This document shows positions 24,952-33,866 of a stretch of DNA of 64,000 bases, one piece after another. The position numbers were made by a program, and so were the translations under genes. The stretch is from Microbacterium sp. zg-Y818 (GTDB lineage Bacteria > Actinomycetota > Actinomycetes > Actinomycetales > Microbacteriaceae). Numbering within the stretch: the stretch's first letter is position 1; each line of letters begins with the position of its first letter. The notes under the pieces were generated by a model. That model saw nothing but the letters and a program-made list of their open reading frames with translations. It was not told the DNA's origin and made no database searches. The DNA lies in contig NZ_CP126741.1 of the NCBI RefSeq assembly GCF_030246905.1, positions 620,001-684,000 of the forward strand, written 5' to 3'.

Positions 24952-24957
24952 ACTTTA
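24952..24957 (-). promoter_or_regulatory. -10 element TAAAGT, leaderless start of the phosphorylase gene
   Basis: TAAAGT on the minus strand is followed by GGGGAC and ATG. The spacing is 6 nt, as at other genes in this window. Confidence 0.55.
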
Positions 24958-25012
24958 GGAAGTCGGATGCCGCGGGGCCAGCCGAGCGGCGTCGGCGCCC
25001 GATCGCGCCTGA

Positions 25013-25018
25013 GAGAAT
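25013..25018 (+). promoter_or_regulatory. -10 element GAGAAT, leaderless start of the flavoprotein gene
   Basis: GAGAAT stands 6 nt before the ATG at 25025. It keeps only the A at position 2 and the T at position 6 of the TANNNT consensus, so it is weaker than the other cases. Confidence 0.4.
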
Positions 25019-25024
25019 GAAGTC

Positions 25025-26476
25025 ATGTCGTTGAGTTTCGAGCGCACCCAGACCGTCGCCATCCTCGGTGGGGGCCCCGGCGGCTACGAAGCCGCGATCG
25101 CCGCTGCGCAGCTGGGCGCGAAGGTCACCCTCGTCGAGCGCGCGAGCGTCGGCGGCGCCGCGGTGATCACCGACGTCGTGCCCTCCAAGAGCCTCATCGC
25201 CACCGCCGACGCCGCCGTGGCGATCTCACAGGCCGGCGACCTGGGCGTGCAGCTGTTCGCCCGCGGCGGCAACGGTCAGCCGCTGCAGCCCGAGATCGCC
25301 ATCAACCTCGCTGCGGTCAACAAGCGTCTGCTGTCGCTGGCGCGCCAGCAGTCCGACGACATGCGCGCGACGCTCGTCGAGGCGGGGGTGCGGATCGTCT
25401 CCGGCCACGGACGCCTCGAGGGCGACAACGCGTTGGTGGTGTCCACCGGCCCCGGTGGTGTCGACTTCGACCGCATCGAGGCGGACACCCTCGTGGTCTC
25501 GGTGGGGTCGTCGCCGCGAGAGCTCCCCAGTGCACCGCCGGACGGCGAGCGCATCCTCACCTGGACCCAGCTCTACGACATGAAGTCCCTTCCCGAGCAC
25601 CTCATCGTGGTGGGCTCGGGCGTCACCGGGGCCGAGTTCGCCGGCGCGTACATGAACCTGGGGGCCAAGGTCACGCTGGTCTCCAGTCGCGACCACGTGC
25701 TGCCGGGGGAGGACCCCGACGCGGCGGCCCTTCTCGAGCGCGTCTTCAAGCGCGGCGGGATGCAGGTGCTGTCCAAGGCCCGCGCACAGACGGTCCAGCG
25801 CTCGGGCGACGGCGTCGTGGTGACCCTCGCCGACGGACGCACGGTCGAGGGCAGCCACTGCCTCATGGCGGTCGGGTCCGTGCCGAACACCGCCGGCATC
25901 GGGCTGGAGGAGGCCGGCATCCAGATGACCGACTCCGGGCACATCCGGGTCAACCGGGTCGCCCGCACGTCGGTCCCCAACATCTACGCCGCCGGCGACT
26001 GCACCACCTTCGTGCCGCTGGCCTCGGTCGCCTCGATGCAGGGACGCACCGCGGTGTTCCACGCCCTGGGCGACACCGTCATCCCGCTCGAGCGCCGGCG
26101 CATCTCCGCGAACATCTTCACCGCGCCCGAGATCGCGACCGTCGGGTTCCAGCAGGCCGACATCGACTCGGGCCTGGTCGACGGCGTCGTGCACAAGCTG
26201 CCGCTGGCGGCCAACCCGCGCGCGAAGATGATGGGCGTGCGCGACGGCTTCGTGAAGCTCTTCGCCCGCCAGGGAAGCGGCACCGTGCTCGGCGGGGTCA
26301 TCGTGGCCCCGCGCGCCTCGGAGCTCATCTACCCCATCGCGATCGCCGTGGAGCGACGCCTGACGGTCGACCAGGTGTCGCGCGTGTTCGCGGTGTACCC
26401 CTCCCTTTCGGGGTCGATCACCGATGCCGCCCGTGCGATGCACATCGTCGACCGGGCCGCTGAGCCCGAAGCGTAG
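25025..26476 (+). CDS. lpdA: NAD(P)H dehydrogenase (quinone), LpdA-like flavoprotein
   Basis: This FAD-dependent pyridine nucleotide oxidoreductase has 483 residues. The N-terminal dinucleotide fold is GGGPGGYEAAIAAAQLG, the second fold IVVGSGVTGAEFAG, and the FAD-binding end IYAAGDCT; a dimerisation domain follows. The redox-active CxxxxC of lipoamide dehydrogenases is absent: the corresponding stretch reads SVGGAAVITDVVPSK. That matches Mycobacterium tuberculosis LpdA (Rv3303c), which reduces quinones and has no lipoamide activity. It stands near the deoD-pmmB pair, as it does in mycobacteria. Confidence 0.88.
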   Translation: MSLSFERTQTVAILGGGPGGYEAAIAAAQLGAKVTLVERASVGGAAVITDVVPSKSLIATADAAVAISQAGDLGVQLFARGGNGQPLQPEIAINLAAVNKRLLSLARQQSDDMRATLVEAGVRIVSGHGRLEGDNALVVSTGPGGVDFDRIEADTLVVSVGSSPRELPSAPPDGERILTWTQLYDMKSLPEHLIVVGSGVTGAEFAGAYMNLGAKVTLVSSRDHVLPGEDPDAAALLERVFKRGGMQVLSKARAQTVQRSGDGVVVTLADGRTVEGSHCLMAVGSVPNTAGIGLEEAGIQMTDSGHIRVNRVARTSVPNIYAAGDCTTFVPLASVASMQGRTAVFHALGDTVIPLERRRISANIFTAPEIATVGFQQADIDSGLVDGVVHKLPLAANPRAKMMGVRDGFVKLFARQGSGTVLGGVIVAPRASELIYPIAIAVERRLTVDQVSRVFAVYPSLSGSITDAARAMHIVDRAAEPEA

Positions 26477-26539
26477 CCCGCGCGCTGCCCTCCCTCGCCC
26501 GGGCGCGACGGATGCCGCGGGGCCGCGACCCCGCCGGGC

Positions 26540-28306
26540 TCAGGTGATCGTGAGAAGCAGGTGCCCGGCCGGCACGGTGGTGCCCGCCATGGCATCCAGG
26601 CCGCCGACGGTGCCGTCCTTGTGCGCCTGGATGGGCTGTTCCATCTTCATGGCCTCGAGCACGACGACCAGGTCCCCCTTGACGACCTGCTGCCCCTCGG
26701 CCACGGCGACCTTGACGATCGTCGCCTGCATCGGCGAGGTGACGGCGTCGCCCGATGCCCCGGCGACCACCGTCGGGGCGTGCATGCGCCGCGACGGCGG
26801 CACGGCCGCCGGGCGGCCGACCTTCGCCGGGGCCGCGGCGATGCGGTCGGGAAGGCTCACCTCCAGGCGCTTGCCCGCGACCTCGACGACGACGGTGTGG
26901 CGGCTGTCGCCGGCATCCGGGGTGTCGTCTTCGCCGTCCCACGGCGGGATGTCGTTGTCGAACTCGGTCTCGATCCAGCGCGTGAAGACGCCGAACCGGC
27001 CGTCTTCGGCGGTGAACGCGGGGTCGCGCACGACGCGGCGGTGAAACGGCAGCACCGTGGGCATGCCGGCGACCTCGAACTCGTCCAGCGCCCGGCGTGC
27101 CCGAGACAGCGCCTCGGCGCGGTCGCGCCCGGTGACGATGATCTTGCCCAGCAGCGAGTCGAACGCGCCCGACACGGCGTCGCCCGCGGTGACGCCGGAA
27201 TCCAGCCGGATGCCGGGGCCGCCGAAGGTCTTGAACACGTGGATGCGGCCGGGCTGCGGCAGGAACCCGCGGCCGGGGTCCTCGCCGTTGATGCGGAACT
27301 CGATCGAGTGGCCGACGGGCTCGGGGTCCCGGTCTTCGAGCAGGCCGCCCTCGGCGAGGCGGAACTGCTCGCGGACGAGATCCATGCCGGTGACCTCTTC
27401 GGAGACCGGGTGCTCGACCTGCAGGCGGGTGTTCACCTCGAGGAACGAGATGGTGCCGTCGGCGCCGATGAGGAACTCGCACGTGCCGGCACCGACGTAG
27501 CCCACCGCTTTGAGGATCGCCTTCGACGAGGTGTAGAGCACCTCGTTCTGCTCGCGGGTGAGGAAGGGCGCCGGGGCCTCTTCCACGAGCTTCTGGTGGC
27601 GCCTCTGCAGTGAGCAGTCGCGGGTCGAGACGACGACCACGGTCCCGGCGGCATCGGCCAGGCACTGGGTCTCGACGTGACGGGGCTTGTCGAGGTACTT
27701 CTCCACGAAGCACTCGCCGCGACCGAAGGCGGTGATCGCCTCGCGGGTGGCGGACTCGAAGGCCTCGCCCACCTCGTCCAGCTCGCGGGCGACCTTCAGT
27801 CCCCGGCCGCCGCCGCCGTACGCGGCCTTGATGGCGATCGGCAGGCCGTGCTCGCGGGCGAAAGCGATGGCCTCGTCGGCGTTCGCGACCGGCCCGGGCG
27901 TGCCCGGTGCGAGCGGAGCGCCGACCCGTTCGGCCACGTGGCGCGCGGTGACCTTGTCACCGAGGGCTTCGATCGCCTCGGGCGATGGGCCGATCCAGAC
28001 GAGACCCGCGGCGATGACGGCGCGGGCGAAGTCGGCGTTCTCGGCGAGGAAGCCGTAGCCGGGGTGCACCGCGTCGGCGCCGGAGCGGCGGGCCACGGAG
28101 AGGATCTTCTCGATCGAGAGGTAGGTGTCGGCACTCGTCGCGCCGTCCAGCGAATAGGCCTCGTCGGCGAGGCGGGTGTGCAGAGCGTCGCGATCCTGGT
28201 CGGCGTAGACGGCGACCGACCCCTTTCCGCTGTCGCGAGCGGCGCGGATGATGCGAACGGCGATCTCGCCGCGGTTCGCGATGAGCACCTTGGCGATAGC
28301 AGGCAT
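26540..28306 (-). CDS. accA3: Acyl-CoA carboxylase alpha subunit (biotin carboxylase plus BCCP)
   Basis: This subunit carboxylates its own biotin with bicarbonate and ATP, and the carboxyl group is then passed to acetyl- or propionyl-CoA by the beta subunit. The 588 residues contain the biotin carboxylase domain (N-terminal [17 protein letters not shown]-grasp [12 protein letters not shown], active region [14 protein letters not shown]), a linker and the C-terminal carrier domain with the biotinyl lysine in [10 protein letters not shown]. This is the fused form typical of actinobacteria. It faces the flavoprotein gene convergently and probably has its own leaderless promoter. The beta and epsilon subunit genes and the biotin ligase gene lie 5 to 8 kb away. 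Confidence 0.95.
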   Translation of the reverse strand: MPAIAKVLIANRGEIAVRIIRAARDSGKGSVAVYADQDRDALHTRLADEAYSLDGATSADTYLSIEKILSVARRSGADAVHPGYGFLAENADFARAVIAAGLVWIGPSPEAIEALGDKVTARHVAERVGAPLAPGTPGPVANADEAIAFAREHGLPIAIKAAYGGGGRGLKVARELDEVGEAFESATREAITAFGRGECFVEKYLDKPRHVETQCLADAAGTVVVVSTRDCSLQRRHQKLVEEAPAPFLTREQNEVLYTSSKAILKAVGYVGAGTCEFLIGADGTISFLEVNTRLQVEHPVSEEVTGMDLVREQFRLAEGGLLEDRDPEPVGHSIEFRINGEDPGRGFLPQPGRIHVFKTFGGPGIRLDSGVTAGDAVSGAFDSLLGKIIVTGRDRAEALSRARRALDEFEVAGMPTVLPFHRRVVRDPAFTAEDGRFGVFTRWIETEFDNDIPPWDGEDDTPDAGDSRHTVVVEVAGKRLEVSLPDRIAAAPAKVGRPAAVPPSRRMHAPTVVAGASGDAVTSPMQATIVKVAVAEGQQVVKGDLVVVLEAMKMEQPIQAHKDGTVGGLDAMAGTTVPAGHLLLTIT

Positions 28307-28313
28307 GGATGTC

Positions 28314-28319
28314 AGCCTA
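28314..28319 (-). promoter_or_regulatory. -10 element TAGGCT, near-leaderless start of the carboxylase alpha gene
   Basis: TAGGCT on the minus strand lies 7 nt before the ATG. No ribosome binding site is visible between them. Confidence 0.55.
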
Positions 28320-28384
28320 CCCAGACAGCGGGGGCGCTCTTTGGATCACTCGCACAAGAAAGTTCCGGAAACCTTCGTCGATGT

Positions 28385-29026
28385 CTACGAACGGTTCCAG
28401 AGGGTCGGCCAGGCGACGTCGAGTTGCCGCGCGAGGCGCCGCACGGTCGGCAGCGACATCCCCACGACCGTCGAGGGGTCGCCGTGCACGGTGTCGATGA
28501 AGGGGCCGCCCAGGCTGTCGATGGTGAAGGCTCCGGCCACGTGCAGCGGTTCGCCGGTGGCGACGTAGGCGGCGATCTCGTCGTCGGTGATGTCGGCGGC
28601 GAAGGTGACGGAGGCCTCGGCGACCCCGTGGGCTTCCGCTTCCGGCCGCCCGCGGCCGACCCGCACGACACTGTGGCCGGAGTGCAGGATGCCGGTTCGC
28701 CCCCGCATCGCGCGCCAGCGCGCCACTGCGGCCTCGGCCGTGTAGGGCTTGCCGAGGATCTCTCCGTCGATCTCGAACATCGAGTCCCCGCCGATGACGA
28801 TGCCCTCGAACCCGGCTGCGGCCACGCGCTCGGCGACGTCCGCGGCCTTGCGCCGCGCCAGCAGCAGCACGTGCTCGGCGGCGGGCAGGGTGCGCGCCTC
28901 GTCGTGCTGAACCGCTGCGATGACGGCATCCTCATCCACGTCCGGTGCCATCGTCTCCGGTTCGATACCGGCCTGCCGCAGCAGCGTGAGACGGGCGGGA
29001 GAGGTCGAGGCGAGGCACACGCGCAT
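28385..29026 (-). CDS. maf: Maf family nucleotide pyrophosphatase
   Basis: This is a house-cleaning enzyme that hydrolyses non-canonical or modified nucleoside triphosphates (dTTP/UTP or m7GTP type). The 213-residue protein has the N-terminal LASTSPARLTLLRQAG signature, the ARRKAADVA segment, GGDSMFEIDGEILGKP and the late GGPFIDTVHGDPSTVVGMSLP. It is a stand-alone Maf without a fused methyltransferase. It is transcribed in the same direction as the downstream carboxylase gene. The ATG follows TAGGCT at 6 nt. Confidence 0.92.
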   Translation of the reverse strand: MRVCLASTSPARLTLLRQAGIEPETMAPDVDEDAVIAAVQHDEARTLPAAEHVLLLARRKAADVAERVAAAGFEGIVIGGDSMFEIDGEILGKPYTAEAAVARWRAMRGRTGILHSGHSVVRVGRGRPEAEAHGVAEASVTFAADITDDEIAAYVATGEPLHVAGAFTIDSLGGPFIDTVHGDPSTVVGMSLPTVRRLARQLDVAWPTLWNRS

Positions 29027-29032
29027 CGCCCC

Positions 29033-29038
29033 AGCCTA
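29033..29038 (-). promoter_or_regulatory. -10 element TAGGCT, leaderless start of maf
   Basis: TAGGCT is followed by GGGGCG and the ATG at 29026, a 6-nt spacing. Confidence 0.55.
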
Positions 29039-29073
29039 GGGGCGGGCACATCTGGGTGTGCGAGCATCGAAGG

Positions 29074-30432
29074 ATGGCTACACCCTTGGCATCCACGGAC
29101 GCCCTCATCGATCTCGACGTCACCGACGTCGCTCACGGCGGCGTGTTCGTCGGCCGTAACGAGGGGCGGGTCGTGTTCGTTCCCGACGCTCTCCCTGGGG
29201 AGCGGGTGAGGGTGAGGCTGACCGACGTCGGCAAGGCGTCGTTCTGGCGTGGTGAGGTGCTGGAGGTGCTCGATGCGTCGCCACACCGTCGCCCGCACAT
29301 CTGGCGGCAGGCGGATGTCGACGTGGCCCCGGAGAACCGACCGGGCGGCGCGGACTTCGGCCACATCGAACTCACCCATCAGCGGGAACTCAAGCAGCAC
29401 GTCGTCACCGACGCGCTGCAGCGCTTCGCCGGCCTGACGACGCCGGTCACCGTCGCGCCGGTGAGCGCCGACGGCGTGGACCGCGCCACCCCGCCCGAAG
29501 ACGGCGACGGCACCGGGTGGCGCACCCGGCTGAGCCTGCACGTGGACGCCGATGGCCGCGTCGGACCCTACGCGGCGCGCAGCCACCGCGTGGTGACGGT
29601 CGAAGACCACCCGCTCGCCGCCCCCGACCTCGCGCGTGTGGCCCTGGAGCTGAAGGGCGTGGCGCCGGGGCGGATCGACCTCGTGCTGCCCGCAGACGGG
29701 CGTGTGCGGGTGCTGCCCCGCCCCGAGCACCACCACCGTGCCGGTGGGCGCCGGCCCCGCGGCGCGACGCCGACGGGGAACAGGGCGACGGGGGCCAATC
29801 CGCTGCGCGAAGTGATCGTGGAAGAGGTCGCGGGGCGCCAGTTCCGCGTCGACGCCGGCGGGTTCTGGCAGGTGCACCGCTTCGCCGCCCGCGCGCTGAC
29901 GCAGGTCGTCTCCGAGCATCTGAATGAGGCGCACCCCGAAGGGCTCGACCCCGAGGCGCTGCACCTGGACCTCTACGGCGGCGTGGGCCTGTTCGCCGCG
30001 GCGCTCGGGGACATCGGCGGACCCCGTACGCGCGTCATCAGCGTCGAGTCCGACTCCCGCGCGACCGAGCACGCCGGCGAGAACCTCTCCGAATGGGTCG
30101 GCGCCCGCGCCGAGACCGGCCGGGTCGACCGATGGGTCGCGCGGTGGGGCGCCGAGGCTTCGCCGCGTGAGCGGGATCGGCTGGCCCGCGGTGTCGTCGT
30201 CCTCGACCCGCCGCGCTCCGGCGCCGGGCGCGAGGTGGTGCAGGCGCTGGCAGCCCTCGCCCCGCAGACCATCGTCTACGTGGCGTGCGATCCCGTCGCG
30301 CTGGCGCGCGATGTCGCAACCTTCCGGGATGCCGGGTATGCGGCATCCCGCATCGACGGCCTCGACCTCTTCCCGCACTCGCATCACGTCGAGGCCGTGG
30401 CGACGCTCATCCGCGAAGAGCCGCGGCGGTAG
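29074..30432 (+). CDS. TRAM-domain class I SAM-dependent RNA methyltransferase (RumA/TrmA type)
   Basis: This enzyme probably methylates uracil-C5 in rRNA or tRNA. The 452 residues start with a TRAM domain (DLDVTDVAHGGVFVGRNEGRVVFV). A methyltransferase domain follows, with LHLDLYGGVGLFAAALG as the SAM loop, VVLDPPRSGAGREVV with the DPPR motif and the catalytic cysteine in IVYVACDPVALARD. I start at ATG 29074, which has GAGCAT at 6 nt; an upstream in-frame start would overlap the divergent maf promoter. Inside the gene GGGATGCCG and CGGCATCCC form an inverted repeat around 30335. Which RNA position is modified cannot be told. Confidence 0.88.
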   Translation: MATPLASTDALIDLDVTDVAHGGVFVGRNEGRVVFVPDALPGERVRVRLTDVGKASFWRGEVLEVLDASPHRRPHIWRQADVDVAPENRPGGADFGHIELTHQRELKQHVVTDALQRFAGLTTPVTVAPVSADGVDRATPPEDGDGTGWRTRLSLHVDADGRVGPYAARSHRVVTVEDHPLAAPDLARVALELKGVAPGRIDLVLPADGRVRVLPRPEHHHRAGGRRPRGATPTGNRATGANPLREVIVEEVAGRQFRVDAGGFWQVHRFAARALTQVVSEHLNEAHPEGLDPEALHLDLYGGVGLFAAALGDIGGPRTRVISVESDSRATEHAGENLSEWVGARAETGRVDRWVARWGAEASPRERDRLARGVVVLDPPRSGAGREVVQALAALAPQTIVYVACDPVALARDVATFRDAGYAASRIDGLDLFPHSHHVEAVATLIREEPRR

Positions 30433-30433
30433 C

Positions 30434-31108
30434 ATGGCGACCATGATCCGGGTGGCCCTCATCGACGACCACGAGTCGGTGCGCCTCGGGCTCGAAGCGG
30501 CGTGCCTGCGCTCCGGCGCGCAGGACGTCGTCTTCTCGGGGAGCTCCGTCACGGAGTACCTCGGCTGGCGGCAGTACAGCCGCCAGCCGCCGGCGGACGT
30601 GGTCGTGCTCGACCTGACGCTGGGCGACGGCACCACCGTCACCGAGAACGTCACGCGCCTGGTGCGCGACGGCTCGAGCGTCATCATCCACAGCGTCGCG
30701 GACCGTGCGGCCACCGTACGGGAGGCGCTCGCCGCGGGAGCTGCGGGGGTCATCAGCAAGGCCAGCCGCATCGACGAGGTCGTCGAGGCGATCGGCACCG
30801 TGGCCGACGGACAGCACCTGGACAACGTGGAGTGGGCCAGCGCCGTTGAGGGCGACCGGGCCTTCGCCGACGCCCAGCTGTCCGCCCGCGAGCGAGACGT
30901 GCTGAGGCTCTACGCTGCGGGTCTTCCGCTGAAGGTCGTCGCGGACCGCCTGGGGGTGGCGTACTCGACGGCCAAGGAGAACATCACGCGAGTGAGGTAC
31001 AAGTACGTCGAGGTGGGTCGCCCTGCGCCCACCAAGGTGGACCTGGCCCGCCGCGCGATGGAAGACGGACTCCTGACCCGACCCACAGAGTCCCCCGGTG
31101 CAGACTGA
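30434..31108 (+). CDS. LuxR-type response regulator
   Basis: This cytoplasmic transcription factor is phosphorylated by the kinase encoded next. The 224 residues have a receiver domain with the acidic pair D11-D12, phospho-acceptor D60 in VVVLDLT, S87 and K109 in GVISKAS. A helix-turn-helix domain follows with the LuxR-like LSARERDVLRLYAAGLPLKV, but the recognition part (GVAYSTAKENITRVRYKY) and a tail about 30 residues longer than usual differ from standard NarL proteins. It starts 1 nt after the methyltransferase stop and overlaps the kinase gene. The target genes are unknown. Confidence 0.85.
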   Translation: MATMIRVALIDDHESVRLGLEAACLRSGAQDVVFSGSSVTEYLGWRQYSRQPPADVVVLDLTLGDGTTVTENVTRLVRDGSSVIIHSVADRAATVREALAAGAAGVISKASRIDEVVEAIGTVADGQHLDNVEWASAVEGDRAFADAQLSARERDVLRLYAAGLPLKVVADRLGVAYSTAKENITRVRYKYVEVGRPAPTKVDLARRAMEDGLLTRPTESPGAD

Positions 31109-32348
31109 AGCCGGTCGCCGCGTGCTGGCCGACGCACACGGCACCTTTCCGCACACGGCCGACACGATCGCGGGGATGGCGACGTTCACCCGGGCGCGCG
31201 TCGAGCGCTTCACCTCGCTCGCGGTCGGCGCAGGCAGCATCGCCCTGGGCGTTCATTCACTCCTGACCGCACTCGGTTCCACGGCCGAACAGCCCGAGTG
31301 GCGCACTGCGCTCATGATCTTGGTGTTCGTCCCCCTGGCGGCGATGATCATCGGCTGCCTCGTGGGGCGCCAGGTGCGCCTGACCGCGGGCGTCTTCGCC
31401 GTCGCCTACCCGCTGGCCCTCCTCGCGTGGCCGCTCGCGGTGACGGGCACGCCGACCTCGCCCTCGGAAGGACCGTGGATCTGGCTGCTGCTCAATGTGG
31501 CGACGGTCGCGGCCGTGCTGTCCTTCCCGCTGCCGCTGCAGTTGGTCTGGACGGTGATGGTGCCGGTGGAGTACGGCATCGTGCGGTGGGCGCAGTTCGA
31601 CTTCGCCCCGGATGCCGCTGCCCCCGTTGGCCTCGACGTCATCTACGCCATCATCCTCGGCTCGGTGCTGCTGACGCTTGACCGCGTCTACCGTGCCGTC
31701 GCCACCGACGTCGACGAGGCACGGGCCGAGGCGGTTGCCTCGTACGCCGCCGCCGCCGCCGCCGACGCTGCCGAACATGAGCGCATCGCCGTCGCCGCGC
31801 TCATGCACGACAGCGTGCTGGCCGCCCTCATCGCCGCAGAGCGGGCGGAGACGCCGCGTGAGCAGGCGCTGGCGGTGGCCATGGCGCGTGAGGCGCTCAC
31901 CCGCCTGGCGAACACCGAGCAGGATGCCGGCGAGGGACCAGACGCGCCGGTCTCGGTGAATGAGCTGATCGAGCGACTGCAGCGCGCAGCGCAGGAGGTC
32001 GGTGTGGATCTGCTGGTGCAGCGCTCCCTGGCCGACGACGCCGTCACCGTGCCCGGCCGCGTCGGACGGGCGCTCGTGCTCGCCGCCACACAGGCCGTCG
32101 CGAACGCCGTCGAGCACGCCGCTTCGGCCGGCCTCGAGGTGACGGTCGACGACGGCGCCGAGAGCGGTGGCATCCGCATCACCGTCAGCGACGCCGGTAC
32201 GGGGTTCGACCTGGGGGCAGTCCCCGACGATCGGCTCGGCATCCGGGCGTCGATCTACGCCCGGGTCGCCGCGGTGGGCGGACGCGCACACGTGTCACCC
32301 ACCGACGAGGGGACCAGCGTCGTCCTGGAATGGGAGCCGGCGCCATGA
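31098..32348 (+). CDS. Membrane sensor histidine kinase
   Basis: This is the likely partner of the response regulator encoded upstream. The 416-residue protein has five or so hydrophobic segments between residues 35 and 200 with short loops and no large sensor domain, so it probably senses the membrane or a membrane partner. A dimerisation helix with the probable phospho-histidine follows in AVAALMHDSVL, which departs from the usual RELHD motif. The ATPase domain keeps the N-box TQAVANAVEHA, the G1 box DAGTGFD and DRLGIRA. The GTG at 31098 overlaps the regulator gene; an ATG at 31176 is an alternative. It overlaps the next gene by 4 nt. Confidence 0.8.
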   Translation: MQTEAGRRVLADAHGTFPHTADTIAGMATFTRARVERFTSLAVGAGSIALGVHSLLTALGSTAEQPEWRTALMILVFVPLAAMIIGCLVGRQVRLTAGVFAVAYPLALLAWPLAVTGTPTSPSEGPWIWLLLNVATVAAVLSFPLPLQLVWTVMVPVEYGIVRWAQFDFAPDAAAPVGLDVIYAIILGSVLLTLDRVYRAVATDVDEARAEAVASYAAAAAADAAEHERIAVAALMHDSVLAALIAAERAETPREQALAVAMAREALTRLANTEQDAGEGPDAPVSVNELIERLQRAAQEVGVDLLVQRSLADDAVTVPGRVGRALVLAATQAVANAVEHAASAGLEVTVDDGAESGGIRITVSDAGTGFDLGAVPDDRLGIRASIYARVAAVGGRAHVSPTDEGTSVVLEWEPAP

Positions 32349-33442
32349 GATTGCGACCCCGGATCGTGCTGTCGGCGCTGGGCGTGGCGTTCACCGCCTA
32401 CCTCGGCATCGGCTGGCCGTGGTGGGAGGGGGGCTTCTCCGACCACTGGGCCGCCACCGCCGGCGCCGTCGCGCTGTACCTGGCGGCGTCGTGGCTGAGC
32501 ATCTTCTGGGGTGGGCGCAGCGGAGAGGCGCTGCAACGCGGCCTCGTCGATGACACGGGCATGACCACCGGGGTGGGTGGGCCGACGCTCCTCCCCGCGT
32601 GGGTGGCCGGTCTTGCGCTCCTGACCGCCGCAACCGTTCCGAGCGTCGTGTGGGCCAGCGTCGATGAGGCCGGGCGCACCCAGCCCTACGCCACCTGGAC
32701 CATCGGCGCGATCGGCGCGCTCATGGTGATCATCGTGGTGCGGCGGCGTCCCGTCGTGGCCGCCGCCGGCATCGCGCTGCTGACGCTTCAGGGCGCCGTC
32801 TGGATCGGGCTGGTGCCTGCCCTCTCGCTCGGACTCGTCGGCTCGGTCGTGTGGACGGCGATGGCGCAGTTGCTGATGTGGTCGACCGACCGGGCCTCGC
32901 GCGAGAGCACCCAGCTGACCCGCCTGCAGCGCGCGGCGTCGGAGTGGCTGGCGTCGCAGGCCGGTCGTCAGCGCGAGCGCCGCGTGCAGGTGCAGCGGGC
33001 GCTCGCCGTCGCCGGCCCCGTGCTCACCCGCACCATCGCCGCGGGCGGCGACCTCGACGCCCACGAGCGTGAGCTGGCCCGGTTGGCCGAAGGCCGGGTC
33101 CGTGACGAGCTGCGCGGTCGCCGGCTTCTCGATGACGACGTGCGGGGCGTGCTCGAAGCAGCACGGCAGCGTGGTGCGAACGTCACGGTGCTCGACGAAG
33201 GGGGCCTGGACGGCCTCGGCGAGCGGGCACTGCGAGCGGTGCGCGCGGAACTGGCCGAGGTGCTGCGCGACGCGCAGTCCGAGCGCATCTACATCCGCAC
33301 GGCTCCGCACGAGACGGTCGCCGTCACCGTCGTCGGCCGCTCGCGCGAGGACGGCGAGGACACCGTGGACCTCTGGCGCGAAATCGCCCTGCCCGTGCCG
33401 GCCCCGGACGCCGAGAAGCGGTCCGCGGGGGCGGGAAGGTAG
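32345..33442 (+). CDS. Membrane protein of the sensory operon, unknown function
   Basis: I do not recognise this 365-residue protein. Residues about 8-30, 38-56, 85-105, 120-140, 145-160 and 165-180 are hydrophobic. A cytoplasmic part of about 170 residues follows, rich in Arg and Glu and likely helical (ERELARLAEGRVRDELRGRR). The layout resembles a sensor kinase whose catalytic domain has degenerated, since no N-box or G-box motif is visible. It is coupled to the kinase gene by ATGA, so it likely modulates that kinase. A strong terminator follows. Confidence 0.65.
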   Translation: MRLRPRIVLSALGVAFTAYLGIGWPWWEGGFSDHWAATAGAVALYLAASWLSIFWGGRSGEALQRGLVDDTGMTTGVGGPTLLPAWVAGLALLTAATVPSVVWASVDEAGRTQPYATWTIGAIGALMVIIVVRRRPVVAAAGIALLTLQGAVWIGLVPALSLGLVGSVVWTAMAQLLMWSTDRASRESTQLTRLQRAASEWLASQAGRQRERRVQVQRALAVAGPVLTRTIAAGGDLDAHERELARLAEGRVRDELRGRRLLDDDVRGVLEAARQRGANVTVLDEGGLDGLGERALRAVRAELAEVLRDAQSERIYIRTAPHETVAVTVVGRSREDGEDTVDLWREIALPVPAPDAEKRSAGAGR

Positions 33443-33444
33443 AG

Positions 33445-33479
33445 CGGCGAGGGGCGGCGAAGCCGCCCGCCCCTCGCCG
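33445..33479 (+). terminator. Terminator of the sensory operon
   Basis: CGGCGAGGGG pairs perfectly with CCCCTCGCCG, with a smaller CGGC/GCCG stem inside, starting 2 nt after the stop codon. There is no T-run. The 156 bp after it (33480-33635) contain no recognised gene, only a promoter-like TAGGTACTTT stretch on the plus strand. Confidence 0.75.
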
Positions 33480-33635
33480 TGTGCGGAGCGGTTACCCGAA
33501 AACCTCTCCGCGGGGCCGGGCCACGCGTTCGATGAAACGAAGCGATCCGGCGGACGCAGAATTGCGTTCAGCAGGATCAGTATCCGTCGCGGCGACCGAA
33601 CCTGTCTGTAGGTACTTTGGGGGACACGTGCGCAC

Positions 33636-33866
33636 TCATCGCAGGGCGCTGCGCCACCCGGACTGCCGATCCAGCGGTTGGCGCAGTCCGCGTGCGGCGC
33701 GTTCCCACCCGGGCCGCACCGGCGGGTCGTCGACGACCGCGTCGGCTGCCTCGCGCTCGTATGCCTCGGTGACCACGGCGATCACCGCGGCGAGATCCTC
33801 CTCGGTGGGGCTGCCGCGGCGCACGTCGACGCGGATGCGGGAGTTGCCAGGGTCCGTGGCGCTCAC
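33636..33866 (-). CDS. accE: Acyl-CoA carboxylase epsilon subunit
   Basis: This small accessory subunit (76 residues) stabilises the alpha-beta acyl-CoA carboxylase complex in actinobacteria. The typical core is [23 protein letters not shown], followed by a variable region and a C-terminal tryptophan-containing stretch. The GTG start overlaps the beta-subunit stop codon (GTGA), the usual arrangement. It is easily missed because of its size. Function is inferred from family and position. Confidence 0.85.
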   Translation of the reverse strand: MSATDPGNSRIRVDVRRGSPTEEDLAAVIAVVTEAYEREAADAVVDDPPVRPGWERAARGLRQPLDRQSGWRSALR

